Counted from the stretch's first letter, positions 42,025 to 51,952 are shown. The stretch is DNA of 64,000 bases from Amaricoccus macauensis (GCF_014201905.1 NZ_JACHFM010000006.1:62001-126000); one strand, 5' to 3'. Program-made: numbers and translations. Notes: generated from the letters alone by a model not told the origin.

Positions 42025-42234
42025 ATGGCACTCAAACGCGACAGGATCAACATCGAGGTCTTTGGACCTTCGGCCGCGCCGGAACCGGCGCGGAACGATC
42101 CCGCGCGTGCCGATGCAGCCATCCGATCCCTCGCCCGGTTGATCGGTCGCCAGATCGCCCGTGAGCAGTTCGAGCGCAAGATCGCGCTGGAACGCAGGGC
42201 GCAGAAGAAGCGTCCGGCAGGCGAGGATGCGTAA
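42025..42234 (+). CDS. Hypothetical protein, 69 residues, upstream of the toxin-antitoxin genes
   Basis: From MALKRDRINIEVFGPSAAPE after GGAGACG. The C-terminal half is helical and highly charged (ARLIGRQIAREQFERKIALE). I do not recognise a family. It lies about 20 nt upstream of the antitoxin promoter on the same strand as the recombinase and may belong to this integration module. Confidence 0.55.
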   Translation: MALKRDRINIEVFGPSAAPEPARNDPARADAAIRSLARLIGRQIAREQFERKIALERRAQKKRPAGEDA

Positions 42235-42242
42235 CTCCAGCC

Positions 42243-42272
42243 TTGCAAAAACACGAATTACACGTATAATTC
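42243..42272 (+). promoter_or_regulatory. Promoter with overlapping dyad for the toxin-antitoxin operon
   Basis: TTGCAA (42243-42248) and TATAAT (42265-42270) with a 16-nt spacer. The -10 box lies inside the near-palindrome GAATTACACGTATAATTC (42255-42272), a good place for the antitoxin to bind and repress its own operon, as is usual in type II systems. Confidence 0.65.
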
Positions 42273-42300
42273 AGGCATCCCAACCGAAAGGATGCCTGCC

Positions 42301-42555
42301 ATGCCGACAGTCGGTTCCCTCGAATTCCAGCGCAAGTTCGGCGAGTTCCAGCACCAGGCGCAGCGCGAGCCGGTGGAGATCACCCGGCACGGTCGCCGCG
42401 AGTTCGTGCTGATGTCCGCCGACCACTACGACTGGCTCCGCGCCGCCGCGCAGCGGACGCATCGCACGGCGGATGCCGCCGATGTGGTGATCGACGCCGT
42501 GGAGCGGGCCGAGATGGACCCCGAACACGCCCACCTCGACGATCTGCTGAAGTGA
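42301..42555 (+). CDS. Phd/YefM-like antitoxin
   Basis: 84 residues from MPTVGSLEFQRKFGEFQHQA. The Phd fold is visible in EFQHQAQREPVEITRHGRRE and FVLMSADHYDWLR; the C-terminal acidic tail would neutralise the toxin. The second of two ATGs (42292 and 42301) sits better behind AAAGGA. The toxin gene starts 10 nt downstream. Confidence 0.82.
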   Translation: MPTVGSLEFQRKFGEFQHQAQREPVEITRHGRREFVLMSADHYDWLRAAAQRTHRTADAADVVIDAVERAEMDPEHAHLDDLLK

Positions 42556-42565
42556 GGCGGGCGAC

Positions 42566-42991
42566 GTGGCGATCCCTGAACCCAAGCCCGGCCTCGTCCT
42601 CCGCTACGATTACCTCTGGACGCACGAGGCTGCCGCCGGCCAGGATCAGGGCAAGGACCGCCCGGCCTGCCTCGTCGCCGCGACCGATGCGCTTGTCCGC
42701 CCCCGCCATGTGGTGCTGCTGCCGATCACCCACACGCCGCCCTCCGGCGAAACGGTCGGCATCGAGATCCCGGCGAAGGTGAAGCAAGCCATCGGCCTCG
42801 ACGATGCGCCGAGCTGGGTGATCGTGTCGGAGCATAATATCGACGAATGGCCCAATGGCGGGCTGTCGCCGGTTCCCGGCAAGCGGGGCGCGTTTGCCTA
42901 TGGCTTCATTCCGCCAGGGCTGTTTGCGAAGATCAGGGCCAGCTTCCTCGAACTGGCCCGCGCGAAGAAGAGCGGCGCCGTGCGCCGCTGA
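42566..42991 (+). CDS. PemK/MazF-like toxin
   Basis: 141 residues from a GTG at 42566 with GAGGCGG upstream. It has the PemK pattern: GLVLRYDYLWTHEAAAGQDQ, KDRPACLVA (conserved RP), VVLLPITHTPP. MazF/PemK toxins cut mRNA at short sequences. Paired with the antitoxin just upstream, it would act as a stabiliser of the integrated element against loss. The serine recombinase starts 26 nt further on, so all may be one transcript. Confidence 0.75.
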   Translation: MAIPEPKPGLVLRYDYLWTHEAAAGQDQGKDRPACLVAATDALVRPRHVVLLPITHTPPSGETVGIEIPAKVKQAIGLDDAPSWVIVSEHNIDEWPNGGLSPVPGKRGAFAYGFIPPGLFAKIRASFLELARAKKSGAVRR

Positions 42992-43017
42992 CCATGGAGT
43001 TTTGAAAGGACTGGCCG

Positions 43018-44715
43018 ATGACCCGCGTTGCCCTCTACGCCCGTTATTCTTCTGACAACCAGCGCGAGGCGTCCATTGAGGACCAGTTCCGCATCTGCCG
43101 CGAACAGGCGAAGCGCGAGAAGTGGAAGATCGTCGGCACCTACAAGGATGCGGGGATTTCGGGCGCAAGCATGATCCTGCGGCCCGGCGTCCAGATGCTG
43201 TTGCAGGACGCGCAGGCGGGCCAGTTTGACATTGTGCTGGCCGAGGCGTTGGACCGCATCTCGCGCGATCAGGCCGATGTGGCGACGCTGTTCAAGCACC
43301 TCAAATTCGCCGGCGTTCCTATCGTCACGCTCGCCGAGGGCGAGATCAGCGAGCTTCATGTCGGCCTCAAGGGCACGATGAACGCGCTGTTCCTCAAAGA
43401 CCTCGCGGCCAAGACGCATCGCGGCATCCGTGGCCGCGTCGAGGATGGCAAGTCGGGCGGCGGGCTGTGCTATGGCTACAAGGTCGTGAAGCAACTCGAT
43501 GCGCGCGGCGACCCGATCCGGGGCGACCGCGAGATCGACGCAGCCGAGGCCAATGTCGTGCGGCGCATCTTCCGCGAGTTTGCCGCGGGCATCGGCCCGC
43601 GCACCATTGCCCGCACATTGAACGAAGAAGGCGTCCCCGGCCCCGAAGGACGGCTCTGGAGCGACACCACCATTCGCGGCCATGTGAAGCGCGGCACGGG
43701 CCTCGTGAACAACGAACTCTATATCGGCCGCCTGATCTGGAACCGGCTGCGCTATCTCAAAGACCCGTCGACGGGAAAGCGCGTCTCGCGGCTGAACCCG
43801 GAATCGGAATGGATCGTGAAGGACGTTCCCGATCTGCGGATCGTCGACGACGAACTCTGGAAGGCCGTCCGTGAGCGTCAGGGCGAGATCGCCGAGAAGT
43901 TCGCCAATGTCACCGAGGCCGTGCGCGCGCATCACAAGAAGAACCGGCTGAACGGCGCGCGGCGTCCGAAGTCGCTTCTGTCGGGGCTGGTGTTCTGCGG
44001 CTGCTGCGGCGGTCCCTACTCGCTGCGCGGCGCAGACCGCTTTGCCTGCTCCAACCATATCAGCAAGGGTTCCTGCTCCAACAGCCGCGGCATTGCGCGC
44101 GAAGATTTGGAGCGGCGTGTGCTTGCCGGATTGAAGGACCGGATGATGGCGCCGGAGATCGTCGAGGACGCCATGCGCGCCTATGCGGAAGAGACGAACC
44201 GGCTGAACCGGGAACGCCGCTCGAACGGCGATTCCTGGAAAGCCGAACTGGTGAAAGTCGAGAAGCAGATCGCGCAGATCGTCGAGGCCATTGCGGACGG
44301 CATGTATCATCCGTCGATGAAGGAGAAGATGACCGGGCTGGAAGCGCGCAAAGGAGAGCTGACGGCTCTGCTCGCCGATGCTCCGGCGGACACGCCGGAC
44401 ATTCTGCCGAGTGCTTCGGCCATCTACGCGAAGAAGGTCGTGGCGCTCACAAAGGCCCTGAACCGCAAGGAAGATCGGCAGGAAGCCTCGCAGGATTTGC
44501 GCGCCCTGATCGAGAAGATCGTGCTGACTCCCGGCCCGGAGCGGGGCGAGATTTTCGCCCGCCTGCATGGCGATCTTGCGACGATCCTCGAATGGACGGA
44601 TCGTCAAGCCATTGGAAAGACTGCCAAAACGACAAAACCTGCCGCTGGCGCGACGGGTTTGTCGTTATCGGTGGTTGCGGGGGCAGGATTTGAACCTGCG
44701 GCCTTCAGGTTATGA
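43018..44715 (+). CDS. Large serine recombinase/integrase
   Basis: 565 residues. The catalytic domain has ALYARYSSDNQREASIEDQF (nucleophile Ser at position 11 or 12) and EALDRISRDQADVA. The recombinase domain and zinc ribbon follow (LVFCGCCGGPYSLRGADRFA, GSCSNSRGI), then a coiled coil (LVKVEKQIAQIVEAIADGMY). A good GAAAGGA site precedes the ATG. The last residues GAGFEPAAFRL are read from the antisense of a tRNA(fMet) relic, so the gene's 3' end is the attachment site. It probably inserted this element. Confidence 0.92.
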   Translation: MTRVALYARYSSDNQREASIEDQFRICREQAKREKWKIVGTYKDAGISGASMILRPGVQMLLQDAQAGQFDIVLAEALDRISRDQADVATLFKHLKFAGVPIVTLAEGEISELHVGLKGTMNALFLKDLAAKTHRGIRGRVEDGKSGGGLCYGYKVVKQLDARGDPIRGDREIDAAEANVVRRIFREFAAGIGPRTIARTLNEEGVPGPEGRLWSDTTIRGHVKRGTGLVNNELYIGRLIWNRLRYLKDPSTGKRVSRLNPESEWIVKDVPDLRIVDDELWKAVRERQGEIAEKFANVTEAVRAHHKKNRLNGARRPKSLLSGLVFCGCCGGPYSLRGADRFACSNHISKGSCSNSRGIAREDLERRVLAGLKDRMMAPEIVEDAMRAYAEETNRLNRERRSNGDSWKAELVKVEKQIAQIVEAIADGMYHPSMKEKMTGLEARKGELTALLADAPADTPDILPSASAIYAKKVVALTKALNRKEDRQEASQDLRALIEKIVLTPGPERGEIFARLHGDLATILEWTDRQAIGKTAKTTKPAAGATGLSLSVVAGAGFEPAAFRL

Positions 44716-44716
44716 G
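44672..44716 (-). tRNA. 3' half of an initiator tRNA(fMet) gene, attachment-site relic
   Basis: On the minus strand 45 nt run from the anticodon loop CTCATAA through stem CCTGA, the variable region, the T arm with GGTTCAAATCC, to the CCCCGCA acceptor 3' strand and ACCA. This equals positions 32-76 of an alphaproteobacterial initiator tRNA (CAT). The 5' side is absent: the bases before CTCATAA do not pair with the anticodon stem. It is not a working tRNA but the copy left by site-specific insertion at the anticodon loop. Confidence 0.85.
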
Positions 44717-44901
44717 TCGTGTCGAACGAACCATGAACAATCGCTCGGAACCGCGAGTTCTTGCGCAGTTTCCGACACTTGCCGGTCCCGGCGAAGCGGC
44801 CCGGCCTCGCGCGACCTGTGAGGATTGCGCAGCGTTTTTCGGCCGCGTGCTTCCACAATGCTTCCAAGGGGCCGAGACCTGATTTTCCGGTAGCACGACC
44901 A

Positions 44902-46341
44902 TCAGGCGGCGGTGAGCGACCAGAAGCCGAACTTCCTGCCGTGCTCCTCCTTGAGCCGGGGGACGTAGGCGTCGTGCGTCTCGAACGCACCGAAGTCCAG
45001 GATGTCGCGAGCGAGCCGGGAGCATGAGACCAGGTGCTCGGCGGCATAGCGATACCGCTTCGCCCGCGACCTGGTGAGCGTGAAGTCGATCATCGCGCGG
45101 AACACCAGCGTCGCGGCCAGCGGATGACGTTCTGACAGGGCCTCCGCAGCGGGCGCGAGATACTCGTAGTGGTCGCCGTCGATCTCGTCGTGCCGGGCTA
45201 CCAGGAGTTCTGCGGCGCGATCCAGCGCCGGCCAGTCGAGAAAGAACTGCAGGGCGTGAAGAAGGCTCGGATAGGCCATGGCGTGCGCCATTGCCCGCTC
45301 CTCGGCCTCGATGTCGTCGAAGTCGGGAAGCCGCTTGAGATAGGCCCGCAGGTAGCTGCCTGAGAGCGTGCGCTCGAAGCAGTCCCACCGGAACGCCTGC
45401 GCCTCCTCGCCGCGACCCAGCGCCTCCAGCGTCTGCAGGCGAACGTCCTGCCAGGCCAGCGGAACCCGCAAGCCGTCGCCGAGCTCCGCGCGCTCGAGGA
45501 ACCCCAGCGCCTCACCCGCCCTGCCGGCCGCGAGCAGACGCTGCGCGATCTCGGCCGCGATCTGCGGCACCTTGCGGGTCTTCGGATCGTACTGGGCGAT
45601 GAAGCCGTCGACGTCGCCTTGCGCGTCCGCGATGTCCTTGAGCGCCATGGCGACCGTGCTCGTGCGCTCGCGCGCCCGCATCTCGTGCTCGTAGGTCGTG
45701 CCACCCGGGCCCCAGCCCACGGCCTTCCATTGGTCCTTCGGCGGCACTGGCACGGGCGAGCGACCGAGGTCCTCGGCCATCGATTTCAGGGCCGCCAACC
45801 CCTCGTCGCCGAGCGCCGGGGCCATGATGCCGATCAGGCCATCATACTGGCCATAGCCGTTGTCCTGCACCGCATCGAGGACAGTGCCGGCGAGCGCCTG
45901 CGGGACCGGTCGGACCTTTGCGGCGAGCTGGCCCAGATCGGCGCAGGCCTGGTGGAAGATGCCGATGACCGTGCCGCTGGAGTCGTCGCAGCGCTCGAAG
46001 ACGGGCGTGGCGAGCGCCATGAACCGCCACATGAGCGCCAGCGCCTCGTCAGTATCGGCCGGCGCGATCTGCTCGACGATGGCGCGCCGCTGGGTTTCGA
46101 GATCCGTGACCAGCGCCTTGCGATTCTTCCAGGTGATGAAGCTGCGGGCGCGGGCGATGCTGGTCAGCCGCTTGGTGATCTCCCGCGCCGCCTCCCTCGG
46201 GCTCTGGGCCCCGGCCAGCGCGAGCCGCAGCTTGCGCTTGGCGGCCGCGTTGCCGGTGCTGACCTCGATCAGCAATTGCGCCAGGCGCTCTGCGCCCAGC
46301 GCTTCGAGGTTCTTCGCATTGAGGGTGGTCTTCGACGCCAT
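44902..46341 (-). CDS. DUF6880 family protein
   Basis: 479 residues. The start MASKTTLNAKNLEALGAERLAQ and the long helical, Ala- and Leu-rich body match DUF6880 proteins, which are common in alphaproteobacteria and of unknown function. No enzyme motif, signal or membrane segment is seen; the TPR-like helical repeats suggest protein binding. It lies alone between the tRNA relic and the tyrosine integrase. Confidence 0.75.
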   Translation of the reverse strand: MASKTTLNAKNLEALGAERLAQLLIEVSTGNAAAKRKLRLALAGAQSPREAAREITKRLTSIARARSFITWKNRKALVTDLETQRRAIVEQIAPADTDEALALMWRFMALATPVFERCDDSSGTVIGIFHQACADLGQLAAKVRPVPQALAGTVLDAVQDNGYGQYDGLIGIMAPALGDEGLAALKSMAEDLGRSPVPVPPKDQWKAVGWGPGGTTYEHEMRARERTSTVAMALKDIADAQGDVDGFIAQYDPKTRKVPQIAAEIAQRLLAAGRAGEALGFLERAELGDGLRVPLAWQDVRLQTLEALGRGEEAQAFRWDCFERTLSGSYLRAYLKRLPDFDDIEAEERAMAHAMAYPSLLHALQFFLDWPALDRAAELLVARHDEIDGDHYEYLAPAAEALSERHPLAATLVFRAMIDFTLTRSRAKRYRYAAEHLVSCSRLARDILDFGAFETHDAYVPRLKEEHGRKFGFWSLTAA

Positions 46342-46560
46342 CGGATCGCCAGTTTCTTTTCCCTGAGCCTAACAGCAGCCCGCGGGCACCGGAACCTGCG
46401 TTCTGATTCGCGCGGCTCGTCGATTTCCCGCACCATCGCGCCGAAACGCCTTGCGCGGAAACGCGTGCCAGTTCCTTTTTCTTCGCGATTTCAATGTGTT
46501 CGTTGACTGTCGCCCGCGCTTCAGCACTGTGGAAGGGCGAAAGAACCACCGAAGAGCGCC

Positions 46561-47715
46561 ATGCCTAGGATCACCAAACGCCTCGTCGACGCCGCAGAAG
46601 CCCGCCAAGCCGAATACTTCGTCTGGGACAGCGAGATCCCCGGCTTCGGGCTGCGCGTGCTGCCGAGCGGGCGCAAGGGCTACGTGGTCCAGTATCGCGC
46701 CGGACGCCGATCCCGGCGGATCAGCCTCGGGCCCAGCACGGTCCTGACCTGCGAGCAGGCCCGCAACCGCGCCATCTCCATTGTCGCCGCCGCGCGCAAT
46801 GGCGCGGACCCCGCCGCCGAGCGGGACGCGGGGCGCAGGGCGATCACGGTGAAGGAGCTGGCCGAGCGGTTCGACAAGGAGCACATCGCGATCCGCGTGA
46901 AGGCGAGCACGGCCAAGGAATATCGCCGGAACCTCGAACGCTTCATCCTGCCCGCGCTCGGGCAGCTGACGGTCACGGGCATCACCCGGGCGGACGTGGC
47001 GAAGTTCCATCACGACATGCGTCACATCCCTTATCAGGCGAACCGCTGCCTCGAAGTGGTCTCGAAGATGTTCAGCCTCGCCGAGATGTGGGGGCTGCGT
47101 CCGGACGGCACAAATCCGCGAAAGCACATCCGGAAGTATCCCGAAGAGAAGCGCGAGCGGTTCCTCAGCGCGGCGGAACTGCGCCGCATCGGCGAGGTGC
47201 TGCGCGAGATGGAGGCGGAGGGGATCGAACTGCCCTCGGCCATTCTCGCGGCGCGCCTGCTGATCCTGACCGGCTGCCGCCTGAACGAGATCATGACGTT
47301 GAAGTGGACCCACGTCGATCTGGCCGAGCGCGTCCTGCGCCTGCCGGATTCCAAGTCCGGCGCCAAGGTCATCCATCTCGGCCAGCCCGTCGTCGATCTG
47401 CTCCGCGACGCTCAGCGCATCGACGAGAACCCGTGGGTCATCACCGGCACCCTGCCGGGCAAGCGCCTGAGCGATCTGCAGCCCTTCTGGCAGCGCGTCC
47501 GTGCCCGCGCCGGCGTCAAGGACGTCCGCATCCACGACCTGCGCCACACCTTCGCGTCGACCGCCGTCGCCTCGGGTCAGGGTCTGCCCATGATCGGCAA
47601 GCTCCTTGGCCACACGCAGGTCCAGACCACGGCGCGCTACGCCCATCTGGCGGCCGAGCCGGTGCGGATGGCTGCCGATGCGGTGGCGCAGAACCTCAGG
47701 CAATCCTTGGGATAA
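46561..47715 (+). CDS. Tyrosine-type site-specific integrase
   Basis: 384 residues with an N-terminal DUF4102-like arm-binding region (MPRITKRLVDAAEARQAEYF), a core-binding domain, and the catalytic set: Arg in TGCRLNEIMTL, HDLRHTFAS, LGHTQ and Tyr in TARYAHLAAE. This is the P4-type integrase plan, usually inserting into tRNA genes. No matching att site was recognised next to it. It probably brought in the following defence-like operon. Confidence 0.92.
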   Translation: MPRITKRLVDAAEARQAEYFVWDSEIPGFGLRVLPSGRKGYVVQYRAGRRSRRISLGPSTVLTCEQARNRAISIVAAARNGADPAAERDAGRRAITVKELAERFDKEHIAIRVKASTAKEYRRNLERFILPALGQLTVTGITRADVAKFHHDMRHIPYQANRCLEVVSKMFSLAEMWGLRPDGTNPRKHIRKYPEEKRERFLSAAELRRIGEVLREMEAEGIELPSAILAARLLILTGCRLNEIMTLKWTHVDLAERVLRLPDSKSGAKVIHLGQPVVDLLRDAQRIDENPWVITGTLPGKRLSDLQPFWQRVRARAGVKDVRIHDLRHTFASTAVASGQGLPMIGKLLGHTQVQTTARYAHLAAEPVRMAADAVAQNLRQSLG

Positions 47716-47835
47716 TCGCGCCCCGCCACGTCCCTTTTCGATTGATCGCGCAGTTCCGCGCGGCTACCCTCCAAGAAAGCCCAGAAATTGGGCGCGCACA
47801 GTTCGCGTGCGCGCAGGGCCGGGTGGGAGCGCAAC

Positions 47836-48696
47836 GTGGACCGGGACAAGGCCGAACTTCGCTGGGGGATTGAGCAGCGCCTCGAGTTCATCGAGTTCCG
47901 TCTGTTCTGGGAGGGACACGTCAATCGTATCGACGTGATGCAGCAGTTCGGCGTCTCGGTGAACCAGGCATCCTCGGACCTGAACCGCTACATCGCGCTG
48001 GCACCGGACAACATGGTCTACGACAAGAGCGCGCGGACCTACGTCCGCGGCCCGGACTTCGACTGCAAGTTCCGCCCGCCAGACGCAGCGCACTACCTCG
48101 CCCAAATCCGCCTGGTTGCCGACGATGTGCTGGAGCGCGAAGATTGCTGGATCCCTGACCTGCCACCCAACGCATCCGCCCCGACGCCTGTGCGCGGCAT
48201 CGATCCGGTGACGCTCCGCTCGGTCGTCGGCGCCATCCGCCGGTCCGAGGCGATCGAGGTGAAGTACCAGTCCCTGTCCAGCCCCGAGCCGCGCTGGCGC
48301 TGGATCGCGCCTCACGCCATCGCTTTCAACGGGTTCCGCTGGCACACCCGGGCGTTCTGCCTGACCGATGACTGCTTCAAGGACTTCCTGCTCTCGCGGG
48401 TGCTGGAGATTCGAGGATCGCGTGAGAGCGAAGCGTCAGCCGACGATGATCGCGACTGGCATTCCGAGGTCACGCTGGAGGTCGGGCCCCACCCCGCCCT
48501 GTCGGAAACTCAGGCAAAGGTCATCGCGCTCGACTACGGGATGCGAGGCGGCAAGGCGAAGATCAAGGTTCGACGCGCGCTCCTCTACTACGCGCTCAGG
48601 CGGCTCGGGCTCGACACGGACCCCGCCGCCAGGAGACCGCAGGATCAACAGATCGTGCTTCTGAACAGGGAGGCTATCGATGCAGATCATCGATAA
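47836..48696 (+). CDS. WYL-domain transcription regulator
   Basis: 286 residues from a GTG at 47836 with GGGAG before it; an ATG at 47788 adds 16 unlikely residues. The N-terminal winged HTH (RLFWEGHVNRIDVMQQFGVS and VNQASSDLNRYIALAP) is followed by a WYL domain (VKYQSLSSPEPRWRWIAPHA, HTRAFCLTDDCFKDFLLSRV). WYL regulators often head defence operons and respond to nucleic acid ligands. Its 3' end overlaps the helicase gene by 17 nt, which indicates one operon. Confidence 0.88.
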   Translation: MDRDKAELRWGIEQRLEFIEFRLFWEGHVNRIDVMQQFGVSVNQASSDLNRYIALAPDNMVYDKSARTYVRGPDFDCKFRPPDAAHYLAQIRLVADDVLEREDCWIPDLPPNASAPTPVRGIDPVTLRSVVGAIRRSEAIEVKYQSLSSPEPRWRWIAPHAIAFNGFRWHTRAFCLTDDCFKDFLLSRVLEIRGSRESEASADDDRDWHSEVTLEVGPHPALSETQAKVIALDYGMRGGKAKIKVRRALLYYALRRLGLDTDPAARRPQDQQIVLLNREAIDADHR

Positions 48697-51600
48697 CACC
48701 TCCCAGCTTTTAGGAGATGACCTCAAAGCTTCGGTTGGCCGCGGGACGCGTCTGCGGATCGCGGCGTCGTGCTTCTCGATCTACGCATTCGAAGCCCTGA
48801 AATCCGAGCTCTCGAAGATCGACAGCCTGCAGTTCATCTTCACCGCTCCTACGTTTGTGCCGACCGAGGTGACCGACCGCCTCCGGAAGGAACGTCGCGA
48901 GTTTTTCATTCCCAAGGCGCGACGGGAAAGCGGTCTTTACGGCACCGAGTTCGAGATCCAACTGCGAAATAAGCTCACTCAACGCGCCGTCGCTCGCGAG
49001 TGTGCTGACTGGATCCGCAAGAAGGCGAGATTTCGTTCCAACACGACTAAGGCTCCGATGCAGCAATTCATGCATCTGGCCGGGTCCGAAGGCGAAGTGG
49101 CTTACATGCCAATCAGCGGCTTCACAGCCGTGGATCTTGGCTACCAGAAGGGCGATGCGGTCTCCAACTTCGTGACCCGCTTCGACGATCCCGCGCACGC
49201 CAAGGTGTACCTTCAGCTATTTGATCAGATTTGGTCGGACCCGGACAAAGTAAAGGATGTCACCGCCGCCATTTGCGAACACATCGAGTCTGTCTACCAA
49301 GAGAACTCCCCCGAGCGCATCTATTTCATGATGCTCTACAACATCTTTCACGACTTCCTCGACGAGGTCGACGAAGACGTCCTGCCAAACGATCTGACAG
49401 GCTACCAGGAGAGCGTGGTCTGGAACAAACTCTTCAACTACCAGAAAGACGCCGCAACGGGCATCATCAACAAGCTCGAGACCTACAATGGGTGCATTCT
49501 CGCGGACTCGGTTGGTCTCGGGAAAACATTCACCGCCTTGGCGGTGGTCAAATATTATGAGTTGCGGAACCGCTCCGTTCTCGTTCTTTGTCCAAAAAAG
49601 CTCGCGGACAACTGGCGGAACTACAACACGAACTTGACCACCAATATTTTCGCCAGGGACCGGTTCAACTATGACGTCCTCTGCCACACCGACCTCTCCC
49701 GCACCTCCGGCGAGTCATTCGGCATCCCCCTCAATCGAGTGAACTGGGGCAATTACGATCTGGTCGTGATCGACGAGTCGCACAACTTCCGGAACAACGA
49801 TGTCTACAAGGACCGCGAGACTCGCTACCAGAAACTGATGAACAAGGTCATCCGCGCCGGCGTGAAGACCAAGGTCCTGATGCTTTCCGCGACCCCGGTG
49901 AACAACAGGTTCAACGATCTTCGGAACCAGCTGGCTCTTGCCTATGAAGGGCAGTCGGAAGCGCTCAGCAAGAACCTGAAGACCCAGGCCAGTGTCGAAG
50001 AGATTTTCCGCCGTGCCCAGAAGGCCTTCAATGAATGGTCGTCTCTGCCGCCAGAGGAGAGGACCGCCGCGTCGATCCTGAAGGCACTCGACTTCGATTT
50101 TTTCGAGCTTCTCGACGCCGTCACTATCGCCCGGTCACGAAAGCACATCGAGACCTTCTACGACACGAAGGACATCGGGAAGTTCCCCCAGAGGCGCAAG
50201 CCGCTCTCTTATCACCGCCCGATCACCGAGCGGTCGGACGTGATGGGGTTCAACGATATCTTCACGCAGCTTTCGGTGCTGAAGCTCGCGGTCTACGCCC
50301 CGATCAGCTACATCCTGCCCAGCCGCCTGCGGAAGTATGAGGAAATCTACGACACGCAGGTCGAAGGCGGACGCGGCAAGCTTAGACAGGCCGATCGTGA
50401 GCGCAGCCTTCAGGCGCTCATGACGACCAACCTCCTGAAACGCCTGGAGAGCTCGGTCGCCGCGTTCCGGCTCACGCTTCGGTCTCTCGGCGCCAACATC
50501 TCGCGCACCCTCGATGCGATCGACGAATTCGAGAAAACTGGACGTGGCGACAGCGTCAGTGACTACCTTGCAGACGTGAGCGACTTCGATCCGGAGGACG
50601 ATGACCTCTCCGGCCTCGACGAATTCACGGTCGGGAAAAAGGTCCAGATCAGCCTCGGCGACATGGATCTGCCGTCGTGGAAACACGACCTGGCTGCGGA
50701 CCTCGTCCTAATCGAAGATCTGATCGCCTCGATGGACAAGGTCAAACCGGCGGACGACGCCAAGCTCCAGCACCTGCTTGCCCTCATCAGGCAGAAGGTC
50801 GATGAGCCGCTGAACCCCGGAAACAGGAAGGTTCTGGTCTTCACGGCCTTCGCCGATACAGCCAACTACCTCTTCGACAACCTGGCACCCTTCGCCGCAC
50901 AGCTCGGTCTGCATGTCGGCAAGGTCACGGGATCAGACGCACCCAAGACGACGCTCAAGAAGTCCTACGATTTCCAAAGCGTTCTGACGCTGTTCTCCCC
51001 GCGGTCGAAGGAGAAGGCCATCGTCCTTCCGAACGAGCCAGGAGAGCTGGACATCCTCATCGGCACCGACTGCATCTCGGAAGGCCAGAACCTTCAGGAC
51101 TGCGATTTCCTGATCAACTACGATATCCACTGGAACCCGGTGCGCATCATCCAGAGGTTCGGCCGTATCGACCGTATCGGATCCCCCAACAGCCAGATCC
51201 AGCTGGTCAACTACTGGCCCGATATCTCGCTCGACGAGTACATCAACCTCAAGGAACGCGTCGAAAACCGGATGGTGATCGCGGACGTCACCGCAACCGG
51301 CGACGACAACGTCCTCACCGCCAAGTCGAACGACATCGCCTACCGCAAGGAACAACTGAGGCGGATGCAGGAGGAGGTGATCGAGCTGGAGGACGCAAAG
51401 GCCGGTATCTCGATCACCGATCTAGGGCTGAACGACTTCCGGATGGACCTGCTCAATTACGTCAAACAGCATGGCGAGCTCGACAACGTGCCCTTCGGGA
51501 TGCACGCCGTGGTCCCCGCCCAGCCAGAGCTGGGCTTGGTGCCCGGCGTTATCTTCGCGCTGAAGAACATCCACGACAGCGTGAACGTCAACCAGCAGAA

Positions 51601-51952
51601 CCGCCTCCACCCCTTCTACCTGGTCTACATCGACGACGACGGCCGGATCGTCGCCGACCACACCGAGGTCAAGCGCCTGCTCGACCTGATCCGATCCAGC
51701 TGCAAGGGGCGGATCGAGCCGATCCGTGACGTCTGCCGCATCTTTAACGAGCGCACCGAGGACGGGCGCAAGATGGGCCGCTATTCCGACCTGCTCTCCA
51801 GCGCGATCCGCTCCATGATCGAGGTGAAGGAAGAGAAAGACATCGACAGCCTGTTCAGCGGCGGGCGGACCACGGCGCTGACCCACACCATCAAGGGGCT
51901 GGACGATTTCGAGCTGATCGCCTTCCTGGTCATCGAAGGGGGCGGCGCATGA
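48680..51952 (+). CDS. Large SNF2/HepA-type helicase with a possible PLD-like N-terminus
   Basis: 1090 residues. The N-terminal 200 resemble phospholipase D-like helicase-associated domains (TRLRIAASCFSIYAFEALKS). The SF2 motor has Walker A ADSVGLGKTFTA at 275-286, DESHNF at 365-370, LSATPVNNR, and motif VI QRFGRIDRIGS near 825. It probably translocates on DNA as the sensing or driving part of the system. It overlaps the WYL gene and the DUF4391 gene (ATGA). Length is typical of helicases in restriction-like islands. Confidence 0.9.
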   Translation: MQIIDNTSQLLGDDLKASVGRGTRLRIAASCFSIYAFEALKSELSKIDSLQFIFTAPTFVPTEVTDRLRKERREFFIPKARRESGLYGTEFEIQLRNKLTQRAVARECADWIRKKARFRSNTTKAPMQQFMHLAGSEGEVAYMPISGFTAVDLGYQKGDAVSNFVTRFDDPAHAKVYLQLFDQIWSDPDKVKDVTAAICEHIESVYQENSPERIYFMMLYNIFHDFLDEVDEDVLPNDLTGYQESVVWNKLFNYQKDAATGIINKLETYNGCILADSVGLGKTFTALAVVKYYELRNRSVLVLCPKKLADNWRNYNTNLTTNIFARDRFNYDVLCHTDLSRTSGESFGIPLNRVNWGNYDLVVIDESHNFRNNDVYKDRETRYQKLMNKVIRAGVKTKVLMLSATPVNNRFNDLRNQLALAYEGQSEALSKNLKTQASVEEIFRRAQKAFNEWSSLPPEERTAASILKALDFDFFELLDAVTIARSRKHIETFYDTKDIGKFPQRRKPLSYHRPITERSDVMGFNDIFTQLSVLKLAVYAPISYILPSRLRKYEEIYDTQVEGGRGKLRQADRERSLQALMTTNLLKRLESSVAAFRLTLRSLGANISRTLDAIDEFEKTGRGDSVSDYLADVSDFDPEDDDLSGLDEFTVGKKVQISLGDMDLPSWKHDLAADLVLIEDLIASMDKVKPADDAKLQHLLALIRQKVDEPLNPGNRKVLVFTAFADTANYLFDNLAPFAAQLGLHVGKVTGSDAPKTTLKKSYDFQSVLTLFSPRSKEKAIVLPNEPGELDILIGTDCISEGQNLQDCDFLINYDIHWNPVRIIQRFGRIDRIGSPNSQIQLVNYWPDISLDEYINLKERVENRMVIADVTATGDDNVLTAKSNDIAYRKEQLRRMQEEVIELEDAKAGISITDLGLNDFRMDLLNYVKQHGELDNVPFGMHAVVPAQPELGLVPGVIFALKNIHDSVNVNQQNRLHPFYLVYIDDDGRIVADHTEVKRLLDLIRSSCKGRIEPIRDVCRIFNERTEDGRKMGRYSDLLSSAIRSMIEVKEEKDIDSLFSGGRTTALTHTIKGLDDFELIAFLVIEGGGA

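Noticed and set aside
44672..44716. Intact tRNA-Met gene
   Set aside because: Only the 3' half is present; the D arm, acceptor 5' strand and anticodon 5' stem are absent.
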